A DNA stretch of 64,000 nt, taken from positions 310,001 to 374,000 of the forward strand of contig QEYB01000850.1 of assembly GCA_017562135.1 (NCBI GenBank), written 5' to 3'. Below are positions 37,140-49,450 of the stretch, in pieces. Source of the DNA: Dipylidium caninum. Its lineage: Eukaryota; Platyhelminthes; Cestoda; Cyclophyllidea; Dipylidiidae. A program made the translations under genes and the position numbers. Below the pieces are notes generated by a model. That model was not told the origin of the DNA. It saw only the letters and a list, made by a program, of their open reading frames with translations, and searched no databases. Position 1 is the first letter of the stretch, and each line of letters opens with the position of its first letter.

Positions 37140-39523
37140 TCAAGCGTCTACAGCATCAGCATCGACATGATCGTCACCGACATTTACGTGGTCAGCAGAC
37201 GTGGCTTCTACGTCGACAGCCATTTTTACACTTTCACGTGCAACTGCATCTTCGTCGCCAGATTCATTTTCGCCATCATTGCCGTTGTTATCTTCCTCAC
37301 CGTCTTCCGATTCTTCAACTTCCTCGACCGTTTCCAACCAATTCAACCACCTCATTACCTAAATTATCAAAAAAAGGAAACACTAATGCTTAATTTGAAT
37401 AAAAATTAGGAAAAGTCAATTAATTTCATACAAGATATCTTTACGATTCCCTCAAAAGGCAGGATGACTAAACAGCATTTTTACTAGCTTTTCAAAGGTC
37501 AGAACCCAACGGTAGATAAATTATTAAGTCAGCTTATTCTTAAAATAGTTCAAAAACTCAAAGTAAAATGGTTCTTCCAAGAAAATTGTTAAATTGCGCA
37601 ACTTCTAGGCTTCATTTGCGATTGTGTTGGCCATGAACACTCAGAACGCGCAATTAAGACCCGAAAAAAGGAAAAAACTGACCTCGAACAGAGCTTGACC
37701 CTTAGCCGGGTATGTTTGATCCACCTCTTCACGCCATACCATGAAAGTCGTCTTCTCAACCAAATCAAACTCGTAGAGATTTTGAAAGCACCGCAACACA
37801 AAACCTTTAATGACAAAGAGAGAAAAAAGATATATATTTCTTAAGTTGACATTCCACTGAGGCGATGAATGGAGATTTCAGTAGCGACTTCAAATGTCAA
37901 CCAGAAAGAAAGGAAATGAAGAAATAATGGAGAGAGAACATATCACAGACCATAAAAAAAGTCAATACGGTGAAACAAAAGGCAAAAAAAAGAATTTGAG
38001 GGCCAAGGTAAAAGTTAAAAACCAGATCCGGCAATTGGGGTAAATACCATTAGAAGGCTAGAAATTGCGGCATATGATAGTCTGGTCATTTGAATAAAAC
38101 TTTCGAAGAAATCTACCGTAAAGCATATCCATGACATGTCCGACACTCTCTGGAGTTAAGACACCTATAAATGCAACTAACTACCGTTGATTTATACAAA
38201 GTGGGGACTGAATTGATAAGGGAAGAGGAAAATAAGAGTGAGGGGGATGCTATACGAAATCACGTGTCCTGCTTTCCTTTTCGACTGATATAAAAGCAGG
38301 CGCAAAGGACCAAAACCCGAATAGTGACACTTATGTCATACTGAGTTCCGTTATTTCAAGTAGTTGTCACAATCAAACTTCCGTGGCAGACCTAAGTCAA
38401 CTACCGTCATTGTAATTATTGTTCCCTATATCAGCTAACGCACATAACAGTCACAAATAGTGACGAACATGGGAACGAAGAGTTATAGCCAAATTGTCAA
38501 CGTTGTAGGTAATTGAAAACATAAAATATTTTCAAGCTAACGGATTGTTGGAATTGTCGTACTTTTGGCTGAATTGTGGCAATCTACGGGGAGAATGTTA
38601 AACTCCGAAAGGAGAGTGAATTGGTGGCATGCTTCAAGATGGTTTTACTCGTAAACACCTTGCACGATACGCGAGATAGTGGGCAAAAGCTAACATGGTA
38701 GGGATAATTCCCATGATTTTCCCTTCAGCTTGTGTGCTTTGGAAGAAGAGTGATCCAGAAATAAATAAAACCTCCGGTATCCAGGCCTCCGCACCAACAA
38801 ACTACAAGGCCTCAGTGGATTCTTGATAGACTTAGATAAAGACTACTGCGAGTTAAACCTCCTTCAGGATGTACTCGAAGGCTTCTAAGCTGGAGACAGT
38901 GTGAAAGAGGTACCATGTGCTAAAAGATTAAATAAAATTTGGTAATAATGATGTAGGGTGAAAGTAATACCTAATTCCAGCACACTCCGCTTTATTTTAT
39001 TTAAAAAAGAGCAAATTAAGACGCCACATGGGGTCCCCTCCATGAATACTCAAACCCAATGGAATCTTAATTTAAGCAAGGCAGAGCGACAAGAAAGCTT
39101 CTAAAAGTTTAAATTGATGCAAATAACCTTTTGGTTTTCCTTTGTCATTCCAAAAAACTTGTAGAGCATGTAGGACATTCATTTGGCGTTCCAAGGGCAC
39201 GCATTTATCTAGTTGACCCTCCAGAGTCATTGTGCGCCACACCGCTGCCTCTACCTCCTCCAGTTCCTCTTCATCAGCAGATGTCAACTCGGATCCAGCC
39301 CGGCTAACACGTTCAAATGCAGCGCCCATAAGGCTATGCACCACCTCAGCACTCAAATGATTCTCTAACTTGGGAAGGTAGGAAGCGAAGACATTAAGAT
39401 CGTCGCTGTGGACGAGGAGAGGACAGAGGGTCTCCACGACAAGGCTGAGGCAGGGCAAGAAGAAGTCGATACTGCGTTCTTGGAGCAATTCAAGCATTCG
39501 CTTTGGTGATTGACACTCCTCTA
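37140..39523 (-). CDS. EIF4G2: DAP5-like exons: W2 domain and acidic tail
   Basis: Exons of about 39523-39128, about 37805-37683 and 37358-37140. The W2 (eIF5C-type HEAT) core ends at WLNWLETVEEVEESED. Human DAP5 stops a few residues later; here the frame runs on for about 57 residues of Asp/Glu/Asn and Val/Ala-rich sequence to the stop at 37140. The tail-encoding DNA consists largely of imperfect GAT/GTC repeats, so a repeat expansion is a plausible origin. Confidence 0.85.
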
Positions 39524-42500
39524 AATAAAATAAGGTATGAGTAAGGAAGAAGAGTGGAAAACACCTATCTAGCAATTGAAAATATTCGAAGTAAGGGATC
39601 CTCCAAAAAACTACCATTGGAACGGAGGCGGTTAACGTAAAATCGAGTAGGAGGCCCGAAACAAAGAGCACTACAATAATGTGAAGAAAACAGAAAAGTA
39701 AAATATCCTACACCCGAATCTAGACCAAATGCAGGCTGGAGCACCACCGAAAACGCTATCCCAAAATGACAGCTAATATAGAGGCTGGAACGGGTGTACG
39801 GAATCCCATGTCGCATCGTAGTTTTTCGCACGGTTTAGGAAAACCCGACCTTAAACATCGCGCAAGATACGGCATTTGAGGGGTGCTAGTTCGCATTTTA
39901 GCACACAACTCCAGATATTTGGCTTCCATACTCTTCCGAGCAAAAATGCGAAAGAAGTATTTTGCACCCTGGTGATGATTGGTAGCAAAGCAGGTCCTTA
40001 ACATGTCAACGCCTTGTCGAATTCTGTAAAGATCATTTGCCAGTTGGTAGCAATTAACATTTACGCCTATTTTTTTTTACTAAGCAATAGGCTGTAGAGG
40101 GAACAAGATTGAAAATCATGCATCAAAATGACAAAGTAAGTGCGGCGCTCCCACTACCCTGCGCAGCACAACTTATAAACACATCGCATCAGCCCCAAAA
40201 TTATATAAAAGTAGAAGCGAGAGATACGAATGAGAGGCAGGTATTTATACATGCTTACTGAAGCTATTGTCTGTTGCGGAAGTAGGAAAGACTGCGAGTA
40301 TATCAAAGTTTGAAGAATCTTAGGTTAAGGCTAATTAATTTCAGTCAAAGTTTTCAGTACAGGGCCATAATAGCTTACAATTAAGATGAGAATTATTCAG
40401 TTAGGGCAGGTTGCATTTCAGCTTACAGTGCAATACTATATTTAGATGCCCACACTAACCGGTGATCTTGATGTCCATGAAATCCCACGTTAGATGGACT
40501 GATAGGACACATTTATCTTAACTCATGATTGAATTTTTCCCGTCTAGATGCTACGAAAACGCACCGACGTGGTGCAGCAAGATTGCGGAATAGCATTTAG
40601 AGTATAGCCAGATTAGATTGTGGCCAATTTATCCCGTTCTTTAGTCTCCGACAGCAAGTCGTCCAAGTGATTAGAGGAGGGAATGAAAAGAATTGATAAA
40701 AACAAAAGATTAAATGTTAAAAAGTCAACTTGACATTCTGAGGACTGAGATTAGGCCTCAGTAACACAAAATCGACGGAATAGGGAGGAAATTTAGCCTA
40801 AACTGACACCACGACTAGGTTTTTTAAAAATTTAATTGACAAACAGACATTGGCAAAAAATGAGAGTTGGATTAGTTCTAAACTAAGCAATACAATTATT
40901 GGCGTAATAATTCACGGTCAGGGAAAAAAACTCATGGCGGCAAAAAATTGCGACATTTAGGCCAGTGATGCAAGAAAAATGCACTAATTGACATGTGCAT
41001 TTGGTGGATTGAACTGCGCGACAAAGTGGAAATTTTAACTGCTCAGAAGCGAAATCGACGGTGGATCAAAATGACCTTTAAGTCAGGCATGGAGTATTTC
41101 TGCTAAGGAAAATGCCACCTATCAGTGAAGAAAAGAACAGTCCCAGTGACCAATGACAGTGAAAACATCATAGTAAAAGAAAACTTTTCCAATGTGATAA
41201 GAAGCCAACTCGGCCGATAGTTGTTAAAAAAGCATCACTACACACGTTATATTACAAGTTATACAGAAATGGCTCTCACGGCATTGTCAGTAAGGGATAT
41301 TGTAAGGTCTACAGAATCAGTCAAGGAAAATACAATTGATGACTCGCTGAAAAGTTGACACCGCTGAAAATTAAAAATCACATGGTTGATATCCTAGCAT
41401 CTAATCGCTGGAAAACAGTCCACGAAAAGTAGGAAGTATCCGGAAATTATGTTATATCTACTCCAATTTAGGATTAGAAAAAAAGCGACCTTTCTCCTTA
41501 CTACACAAATCTCAATCGCTCTGATTTGACATCCCAAGTAAACGTCTAGTTTACCACTGATCTGAATAAGCAGCATCTTAAAGCAGTCGAAATGGCAGAA
41601 AAAACGGAACTCTTATAGCCTTTGAACACAGTTGAATGAAACCAGGTAAAAAAACATAACTCCAAGATCATGGCTCAAGTAAAAAAAGTTATTGAAAATC
41701 CTTATTTGTTCGACAGTTCATAAAAAGACATTTTTCTTTCTCAATATGGAGATTACAGCAGGGTCAACTAACCACATTAGAATCGTGGCACTATTTATAC
41801 ACAGCTAGTAGTTACAAGATGTCATCAGGAAGTACGTAGAAATAACGATGTAAATATAATTCCAGTTCATGTTTAACAAGGTGGTAACCCACCTGGAAGC
41901 ATCTTGGCCAAAATAACACCACTCTGTGCAAATATTTGCACCAACTGTGCCCTCCTGTCCTCTACATTTTCTGGGAACGTCACACCCTCTGGAATTAGAT
42001 TGCCATCATCTTCGTCCTGAATGTCATTTTCCTCCATCGCCTCAGTTTCCGTCATCAAAAATCCACCTGGAGATGCCCCAGATGTCGCCATTTGTGCGAG
42101 TTGCTGAAGAATGATTAAGAAAAGGGGATGATGACGGCCGGCGGACAGGGTCTCAGCCACCCTCGACAGCAACAAACGACCAGTAAGAACAAGTCGTGCA
42201 GTCAGGAAGGCCAGTGCATCCTTGGGTGAAGCAGTGCTAAGGCATTGGAGCACTCGAGGCCAAACGGAGTCAAGGGATGGAGGGATAGGGTCTGACTGAG
42301 GCTGCGAGTGGAGGTACTGCATAAGGGAGGCAAATCGACAGGCAGTGCACTTGCTCCGACGAGTCGTAGGATAACTGGTAGATGCACCTAGGAATTGAGG
42401 ATAAACAACCATCAATAGCTGCCAAGCCTTATGTCAAAGAGGGAGAGAGTCAACGGAAGTACTATAGGTCTTTCTATTGCACATTTACTTGGAATGTTGC

Positions 42501-45500
42501 ATTGAGTAATGATGTCAGAGGTGCCTAGTTTCTGATTTTCGTGGTACAGTTCAAAATTGGTCCATAACGAAAAAGTCTTAAAAACATATTAAACAGTATA
42601 AGCAAGGACATGAAAGAACACAGGCTAGAGGTAAAGGCTGTGGGTCAAAATCGACTAATTGTCCCCCGCCTCTGTATATCACAACTACAGCATTACATTG
42701 ACTTCATTAGAAAACCCATTAACTGTTGAAATAGCCAAAATGTTTAAAAATGTCACAAAGTGATGATGGCACGAAGATGTTTTGCAACATGAATGAGGCA
42801 GTCCTCAGAACTGGTGATTATCATCTTCCCCATACAAAAACCATGAGGAATTTGAGTAAACTAAAGGGGTCATTTAGTTGGAAATGGCGGAGACCACATG
42901 TACCATTATCCGTTGTTAATCCAAATGCCCAATCTAGACCGCCTCCAGATTTCTCGATATATGGCGGGTAAAATGGTCAAATTATTATGAATTTAGGAAT
43001 GCTTTTCTTCCTCAAAAAAATGCAATGGCTGAAGTATATTATTAGCCAAAGTGGCAGGGAAGTTGTCTAGGAGATACAATAACTAATAAAAGACAGAACA
43101 TCCCAGTCGGTTTGAAGCAGTAGTATCGCATATCAGGTTTCCAATAAGTCATACGAAGAAAATGAGCTTAACAAGACATTGTGTAAAAAAACCCAACTAT
43201 TTTTCTTGAGTTCCTAAACGCCTATCGAGTCTTTCTTCAGGTTCACGAAGGTCGATTCAGTGAAAATCTACGATAAGTCTCGAGTTCACACCGACTCATT
43301 ATCTTACAATATTGTAAATAAAATTACACATGGATGTTTGGCATTCATGTGTTTTTCCATGACTGAGTCACAACTGGCAAATTACACTGTGATCACCTCT
43401 CAATAACTCTTCACTTCAAATGGGACCCTGTTCTCTGGAAACAAGCATACTCTCACTTAGGAACATTCTCAAACACCGCATTCATATGTGAGACAGAAAG
43501 GATATTCATTCTACCAACCTAACCTAAAAGCAATGATATTTTGCGAAAAATAAGCAAAGTTGAGGAATGAACCCACCATCACAGAGGAGAAGCATGCTCT
43601 TCAGTAGAACTTCCTTATTCAGACGAGAAATCAGGTTTTTCTTCGTGAGTTGATCAACTGCTTCCTGTATATTCTTGCTATTAGCAAGAATTCCAATCTA
43701 AATATATGCAAATTAACACCGAGGTTAGCCGTCCTTCAGTAGAGGAGGTTAAATCGCATAGAGAAATTGGGCTCAGGAGCGGTTAATCAGTTAATGTACG
43801 CATTATAACTATCTGCGGCGATTTTAACCAAAATAGGAGCTGGAAGACTAGAAAATGTCCACATAGGATGTGAATCCACACTCCTATCGCCGATTCTATA
43901 AAAATCAGGTCTTTGAATTGACGTATTATTTACTGGTTCCTTCTTCTTCAGTCAAATCGTCATCAAACAGGGATATAGAGAGAGGTCCTTCTAAATGGGA
44001 GGCAAGTAATTAGACTGTTTTAAAGTGGGGTTGAAGAAACCATGGGGCGGAATCAGCACTAATCCACAATGTTAAAGGTCAATAATGAAGTCCCTGAGTC
44101 AATTTCGTAAAACAAACACGAAATAGAAAACGCGAAAAAAGCTGGCACACGGTCTCACCACTACTTTTATGAAAAATTTTAAAATCAAGACTCGTAAGAT
44201 TAGTTGGCGTAAATGTTGTCCAAATGACTCAATCGTGGCTCCAATGCATTTGCTAAGTCTTATGGCCGATATTAAAAATAAAATACAACCAATTGTAAAA
44301 GAAAAAATTTTACTAGACATTGACATATTACGCAAATACTTTGGAATGATCACTTTGCCCTCATATGAACCCCGTTTCAAAAGGAATCTCATCGCATACT
44401 TGGATAGCACGAGGCTTGAAGGTGATTAAAGAAATGGGGTTTAAGGGATTGAACTTCAAGGTGGAGCATATTAGAGAAAAAGCCAAGTAGTAAAGTCACC
44501 TGAATTTCTACTAGTAAATTTTGAATCAACCTAAAGGGAAGAAATAATAAATTTTGAATCAACCTAAAGGGAAGAAATAATAAAGAAGTTAGGTGAATGA
44601 TTAAAAGTTTAGAACGTACGAAGGGTGGTGGTGGCTGTGGTCTGGTTTAAATATGAGGATGATGGGTCGTATCGGAAAGCCGAGGATAAGAAGTAAAAAG
44701 GAGAGTGAAAAACATACCATCGCCTTCGCGGCCTCCTTATTTTCGTCCACCGGTGCCTGTTTCTCCAAGTAGGTGATCACAGCTGGTCGCGCAAGCTGCT
44801 GCCGTGAAGGCGGAGGCGAAGGCCGCATCACCGATGGTCTCCAAAGGCTTCCTCCCAACTGCCTCACATCCGACCGTCCTGCAGTGATCCCGTCTAAGTT
44901 AAGATTCCCAGTCGCGTCTCCTGATGAAGCAACCGATGATGCCCGCTGAAGTTCCGAAATCTTCTGTGTTGACTGCAAGTATTCTGGCTATACACGAAAG
45001 GGCAAAAGTAAAGTTCATTTGCTCTTTACAAAAATGAAGCTCGAGGTAAATCAGAGTAAATTAGAACATGCACAAACAGCCGGTTTCAAACTTTATGCTG
45101 TAGATCGACAAGGAATGTAGCTCTACCGCCACTTTCATTGCTAACGGTGTATTGGAAGGAAGGTATTACAGTCAGTAAAAAACCGCTATTAGACCTGACT
45201 ATCCTTCGTGAATAAGGCAAATAGTGTTAATATTCTCGACACGAGTAATCGACGACAGATAAGCGGTAGTGGAGAACACATTCCAATGCAATTGTTGCCC
45301 AAACGCCGTGACTATTTACCGAAACTGGATGAATCTCAGTGATTCAAGAAATTAAGAATATGGAAGATTAATGCATGACGGACACAAATACGTCTCACTT
45401 TATAGCATCACGAGTTACAGCCAAGAACGAAAATCTATAAAAACATAACAGCTAAAGCTCCAGGTTCAAGTTCAGTTTCCACCAGGGTAAAAAAAGTGTC

Positions 45501-47765
45501 GAAGATGAAATTACCTCAAAAAACGACGCACTGCTCGATCCAATTACGGGGGCTTTGGGACCTTGAGTGTAAAATTCCCTCAAGTTCGGACTACGTTGTG
45601 GTCGGTAGGAACGCCTCTCGGCGACACTGCGCCCAGTCCACCCTCCACAGCTTCCATTACTTCCCCCGCTGCTCCCATCATTGCTGCCATTACCGCTGCC
45701 AACACCACCAGAGGCCGTTGTGCGATTGTGTGGAGTATTAACACCACCACCTCCACTACTGTAGCCGCTATCTCGATTCCGATGGACCGTGGCGCCCATT
45801 GATGCGGAAGAATCGGTACTAGAAAAAGGTCTATGTCCTTGTTACGGGAGCAAAGTGCCTTGCCCATTTGGTTGAGTGTGTTCCAGTCGCCCTCAGGCTC
45901 CAGACTATCCGAGAAGTGGCCGAGAACGCTACGACCTCCAAAATTGCCGGGAGATGAACGGAGGTTTGAATTACCTTTTGATGGCTATGGATAGTAAGGG
46001 AAAATGGTCACTGACTGAGCCAAATCAGCGCTTAAAAAAATTTTGACTTAGAGCTGAAAACGATATCCACCCCGTTTTTACGAGATACATTTACTGCACC
46101 TCATAAAACAAATTAGGTATAATTTATTTGTAAATCTAAACTAGCGATGGCTCGTTCCACTTTAGTCTAATAAATGGAATTAAGGCTGATTCAACGACGA
46201 GAATAGGAATAATCTTAGTGTTTGTCCGATTTAAGAGTAAAAAAATTAAAGGACTATCACAAGAAAAGTAAAGGACTAATGCGGCAAAAAATGGCGATGC
46301 AAGAAATATCAAAATTATCTAATCAGAAACCCATTACTCCAGTAATTTCAGTGAATATTATTTGTAACGAAATGAAGTCATCTATGTGTTATTAATGCAA
46401 TGTTGCAATAAACTACCAGTTACTCTACAGGCTCATCTGCTGCTAACACTAGTGAGGTATTTTTGTCAGAATGTCACTTTCGACATTACAAGTGGAAAGG
46501 TTTATTGGAGAGTACACGGCAGAATGCCTTGACAGCAAGGTATTAAAAAAATTAAATATTATTCAAGTTAAATCGACGGAGCCCCGTAATCCTTTACGTT
46601 TTCCCGAGATCAGGTACCCAAGAGGCTAAAGCCGCGTTTATTTTTACACCAACCCATGGTCTCACCCTATCAATCTCCCTTCGTAAAGCTGACAGGAGCC
46701 AAGGTTGATTGTGATCAGCAAATTGACCATCAAAAAGGGGCCTCCATTTGTTCTTTCGCAGATCAATAATATCCCGTATCATGAAGCGAATGCGCGTGCT
46801 CAGAGGAATGAATTTCCCCTTACCGCCACTCTGCCGAAAATGTTCCGGAGAGGCACGTTCCAGGATTTGGGACAACCGATCAAAATACTGATTCATCAGA
46901 TTGCGAGCTTTCGGGGTGTCCATGTATGAACCGGCAATCCTCAAGAATTTACAAAGACATTCCATATCCAAGGCAACGTGCCCATTTTCCTTCGGGTAGG
47001 CTGGCGTAAAATGAGTCCCTTCTTGTGTCTGTGATGGTACTGTAGGTTTACTCGAATTTCCGGTTTGTTTACAAAGAAGAAGGGCTCTGACACAGTCGTG
47101 GAGTATCTTATCCGGTATGGCCTTGTCGCAACCCAAGAAGGCGATAAAACGCACTGCACCGATCCACCGTTGACGTGCAATTGAGTCAGTGACATCAATA
47201 CTTTCCCGCTTAAAGAATTCATTTTCACAACGCTTGAGAAGAAGGAGCTTAAAGGTCTGTTAAAGTGGCTAGGTGGCAGTTAAGTATAACTTACAGAAGT
47301 GATGTTTTCGGATTCGAAATTTCGAGCCCGCTCACAGAGAACGACACACAGTTGGGAGTAAAGGTAGGTGAAATTTGGCTCATTAGCAGCCTTCTGAAAA
47401 ATCTAAACATTTTATTTAAAGATTGACGAATGATGCATACCAGCTGAACGAAAATGTCGAGAATACTGGGCGATTCTACATGAATAGCTAGGATACCTTT
47501 TGATGAACTAATAAAAGTGTCTGGAGTAACTTTATTCAGTAACCTAAAGACAACAGGATCATAAATAAGATGACGAGAATCTTACGACAGAACCTCTCTA
47601 CGAGTAGCTTCTGCGCTACTGAGAGATTGACTATGTGCGTTTGAGGATGGTTGCCATATCTGTACTTTTTCGGAATACGATGGAGGCTGATTGACAGAAG
47701 GTCTACCAAACCGAGAGCTAGATCTGCTCGCCGAGTTTTTGTTACTACTGGCGAGCTGTGAACCT
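37140..47765 (-). CDS. EIF4G2: DAP5/p97-like translation initiation factor (eIF4G2), 5' end unresolved
   Basis: Exons read on the - strand from 5' to 3': about 47765-47586, 47543-47441, 47393-47295, 47256-46618, 45984 to about 45830, about 45818-45515, 44972-44718, 43697-43577, 42387-41891, about 39523-39128, about 37805-37683, and 37358-37140 (stop). Most joins are in phase. MIF4G: LLNKVTPDTF, FTYLYSQLC, then MRFIAFLG and a long exon ending before the linker. MA3-like: IQEAVDQLTKKNL. W2: KMLPEECQSPKRMLELLQ, ALQVFWND, KPKGFVLRCF and WLNWLETVEE match DAP5 landmarks (SPKRMLELL against NKDRMLEIL, WLNWLETVEE against WLTWLETAEE). DAP5 drives cap-independent translation through eIF3, eIF4A and eIF2beta and lacks the eIF4E/PABP-binding N-terminus. 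Odd: an acidic tail of about 57 residues follows the W2 end, and the join near 45.82 kb is off by one base. Confidence 0.85.
41891..44972 (-). CDS. EIF4G2: DAP5-like exons: MA3 domain
   Basis: 44972-44718, 43697-43577 and 42387-41891 join in phase. VITYLEKQAPVDENKEA matches the start of MA3 (VVTEYLNSGNANEAV). The third exon carries RVAETLSAGRHHPLFLIILQ (human LAQPLESGTHFPLFLLCLQ) and an inserted acidic stretch (EENDIQDEDDGN) not in the human protein, then LVQIFAQSGVILAKMLPG. Confidence 0.85.
44515..44584. repeat. Tandem 33-bp duplication in a DAP5-like intron
   Basis: Two copies of a unit beginning TAAATTTTGAATCAACC, head to tail, no mismatch seen. Confidence 0.9.
45515..45984 (-). CDS. EIF4G2: DAP5-like linker exons, Gly/Ser/Asn-rich
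   Basis: The upstream piece (from 45984, PSKGNSNLRSSPGNFGG) follows the MIF4G exon in phase 0. The downstream piece (to 45515, ending SASFFE) joins the MA3 exon in phase 0 and is rich in GG, GS and NGS runs. Between them the frame changes by one base and no GT-AG pair I can find fits, although GTAACA and TTTTTCTAG lie 27 nt apart. Either a microexon is missed or the assembly has an indel. Confidence 0.5.
46618..47256 (-). CDS. EIF4G2: DAP5-like exon: core of the MIF4G domain
   Basis: 639 nt, phase 0 at both ends, from TFKLLLLKRCENEFF to AALASW. It contains DMECLCKFLRIAG and ARNLMNQYFDRL, equivalents of DLECLCQIMRTVG and AKSLMDQYFARM in human DAP5, and IRFMIRDIIDLRKNKW against IRFLLQDTVELREHHW. 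The eIF4A- and RNA-binding HEAT repeats lie here. A second donor at 46598 would leave a different phase. Confidence 0.88.
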
Positions 47766-49450
47766 TTGTCCAGAATTTTGGCCGATTAATAAAGAAATAT
47801 GGAAACCGCTAATAAGATCTAAAGGAAAATAATTCTGAATGAAAAGTGGACTAAATAGGTGGGAAGAAAAAAATAACAAGCTTTTACAACACGACCGTAC
47901 TAACGCTTCTAACTAAGAAGGACGCACACGAAACTTATAAGGCGCGCGATAAGTATTGTCGCAAAGGCATAGTTCGTTTGAATGTATGCGAAAACCAGTA
48001 AGTATACCACGATCGTAAAAGCTCTAAATGTTTAGTCTCTGATACTTAAAAAATATAAGTATTTTGTAATTTACTAAACAATTTAAACCGTGTACAATAT
48101 GGGCATAGTAAATGTGTTCTATTGCGATTCAACGTCCCTTTTCAAATATTTACCCGTTAGATTTCTCTTACAACGTATATTAGAGAATCATTCGTAAGTT
48201 TAGTAAAAGTTAACTTACTTGTGTCAAATTTATGCCAGACTTCACAGATAAAATTTTTGTGTGACTTCACAAACACTACTTATAGCGCCACGGACTAAAC
48301 CTTATGTTCCTTTCCATATTTATTCGGTCAGTGTGATAGATTTTAATTTGATAGTTGAGAGAACAGTGTAGTGAAATTATCTGCTCTAACTGGCAACTGT
48401 CGAATATAAATCGTAATCATGTGGCAATAAGCGATTACGCGGATATAAATAGAGGGTCCAATTGCCGAAATAGAGTTATTGAAACACCAAGGAGCCTTTT
48501 GGATTTATAATACAACGAAAAATTTCATTACTCATTTATTCATTGTGTCTATCCAACTCCCACTCTTTTAACTTCCCTCTTCCTCCTGCTCTCGTCCGCA
48601 ATCACTTCTTCGAATACACGGCAAGTTCAAAAGCTTGTGTCCTTTTGCACAGAGTAAATAAAACGCCAGGATCACGTTCACTAGGTCTGGCAGAAATCGC
48701 AGCTAACTCCTTACTTTAACGCTTTGGACCGAATGTCATTGGCGCTATCGACGCCCTAGTGACACTAACTACTTACGGTTAACCTAATCATCCGTGTATG
48801 AGTTCCAGACTCCAAGAAAGTGAACCCATTGTTCATTTCTCCTCGCTTTTTGACACAACAACCCCTTTAGAATCCTTTATTCTATCGGCCTAATGGCGAA
48901 GATATGAATATACTCACTGTCCCACGACCATTTCTCTGGAGGCTCTTATTAAGTGAAGCCAACCACCCGCACTTCACTGCTGTGCAAGGAAAAACCCTTC
49001 GCTCGGTATTTGCCCCACCTATGAGTGCTTCTCCGCCTTAGTAATGATAACCTACATATCATAACCACTCGCCCGGGCGGATATTGGAAGTCCGCATATT
49101 TTACACTGATGAGTAGATAGTACTTCCCCGTCTTGTCGATGAAAGAAGTAAAAAGCACTCCTTTGACTCTGCACACACATGATTCCGGGAACGATGACCT
49201 CAAGCATTCCAGTGCCTTTATTGCCACAATCTCCGATAGTGTGCCGATAGACCTCTAGGTAGTTTACATCCACAAATTCAAATTGGCATGTCTCAAAGCT
49301 CACAACTTAAATCTCGTAATGCCGCAATCTCCAAGGTGGAACTAATCGCTACGCAAATTGTACCGACGAGGCTACAATATCGTAAACAAAAAACAATTAA
49401 ATTTGACGTCATAATCAGTTAACACGAAAGCACTCGTCGGAGAAGTTAGT
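47766..49450. other. 5' side of the DAP5-like gene and intergenic gap
   Basis: Upstream DAP5-like exons or the 5' UTR must lie here, but the N-terminus of the family is too variable to recognise. Overlapping - strand frames at 48949-49303 have no family match. Confidence 0.4.

Noticed and set aside
44099..44429. Overlapping frames on both strands in a DAP5-like intron
   Set aside because: Flanking exons (44972-44718 and 43697-43577) join in phase without it.
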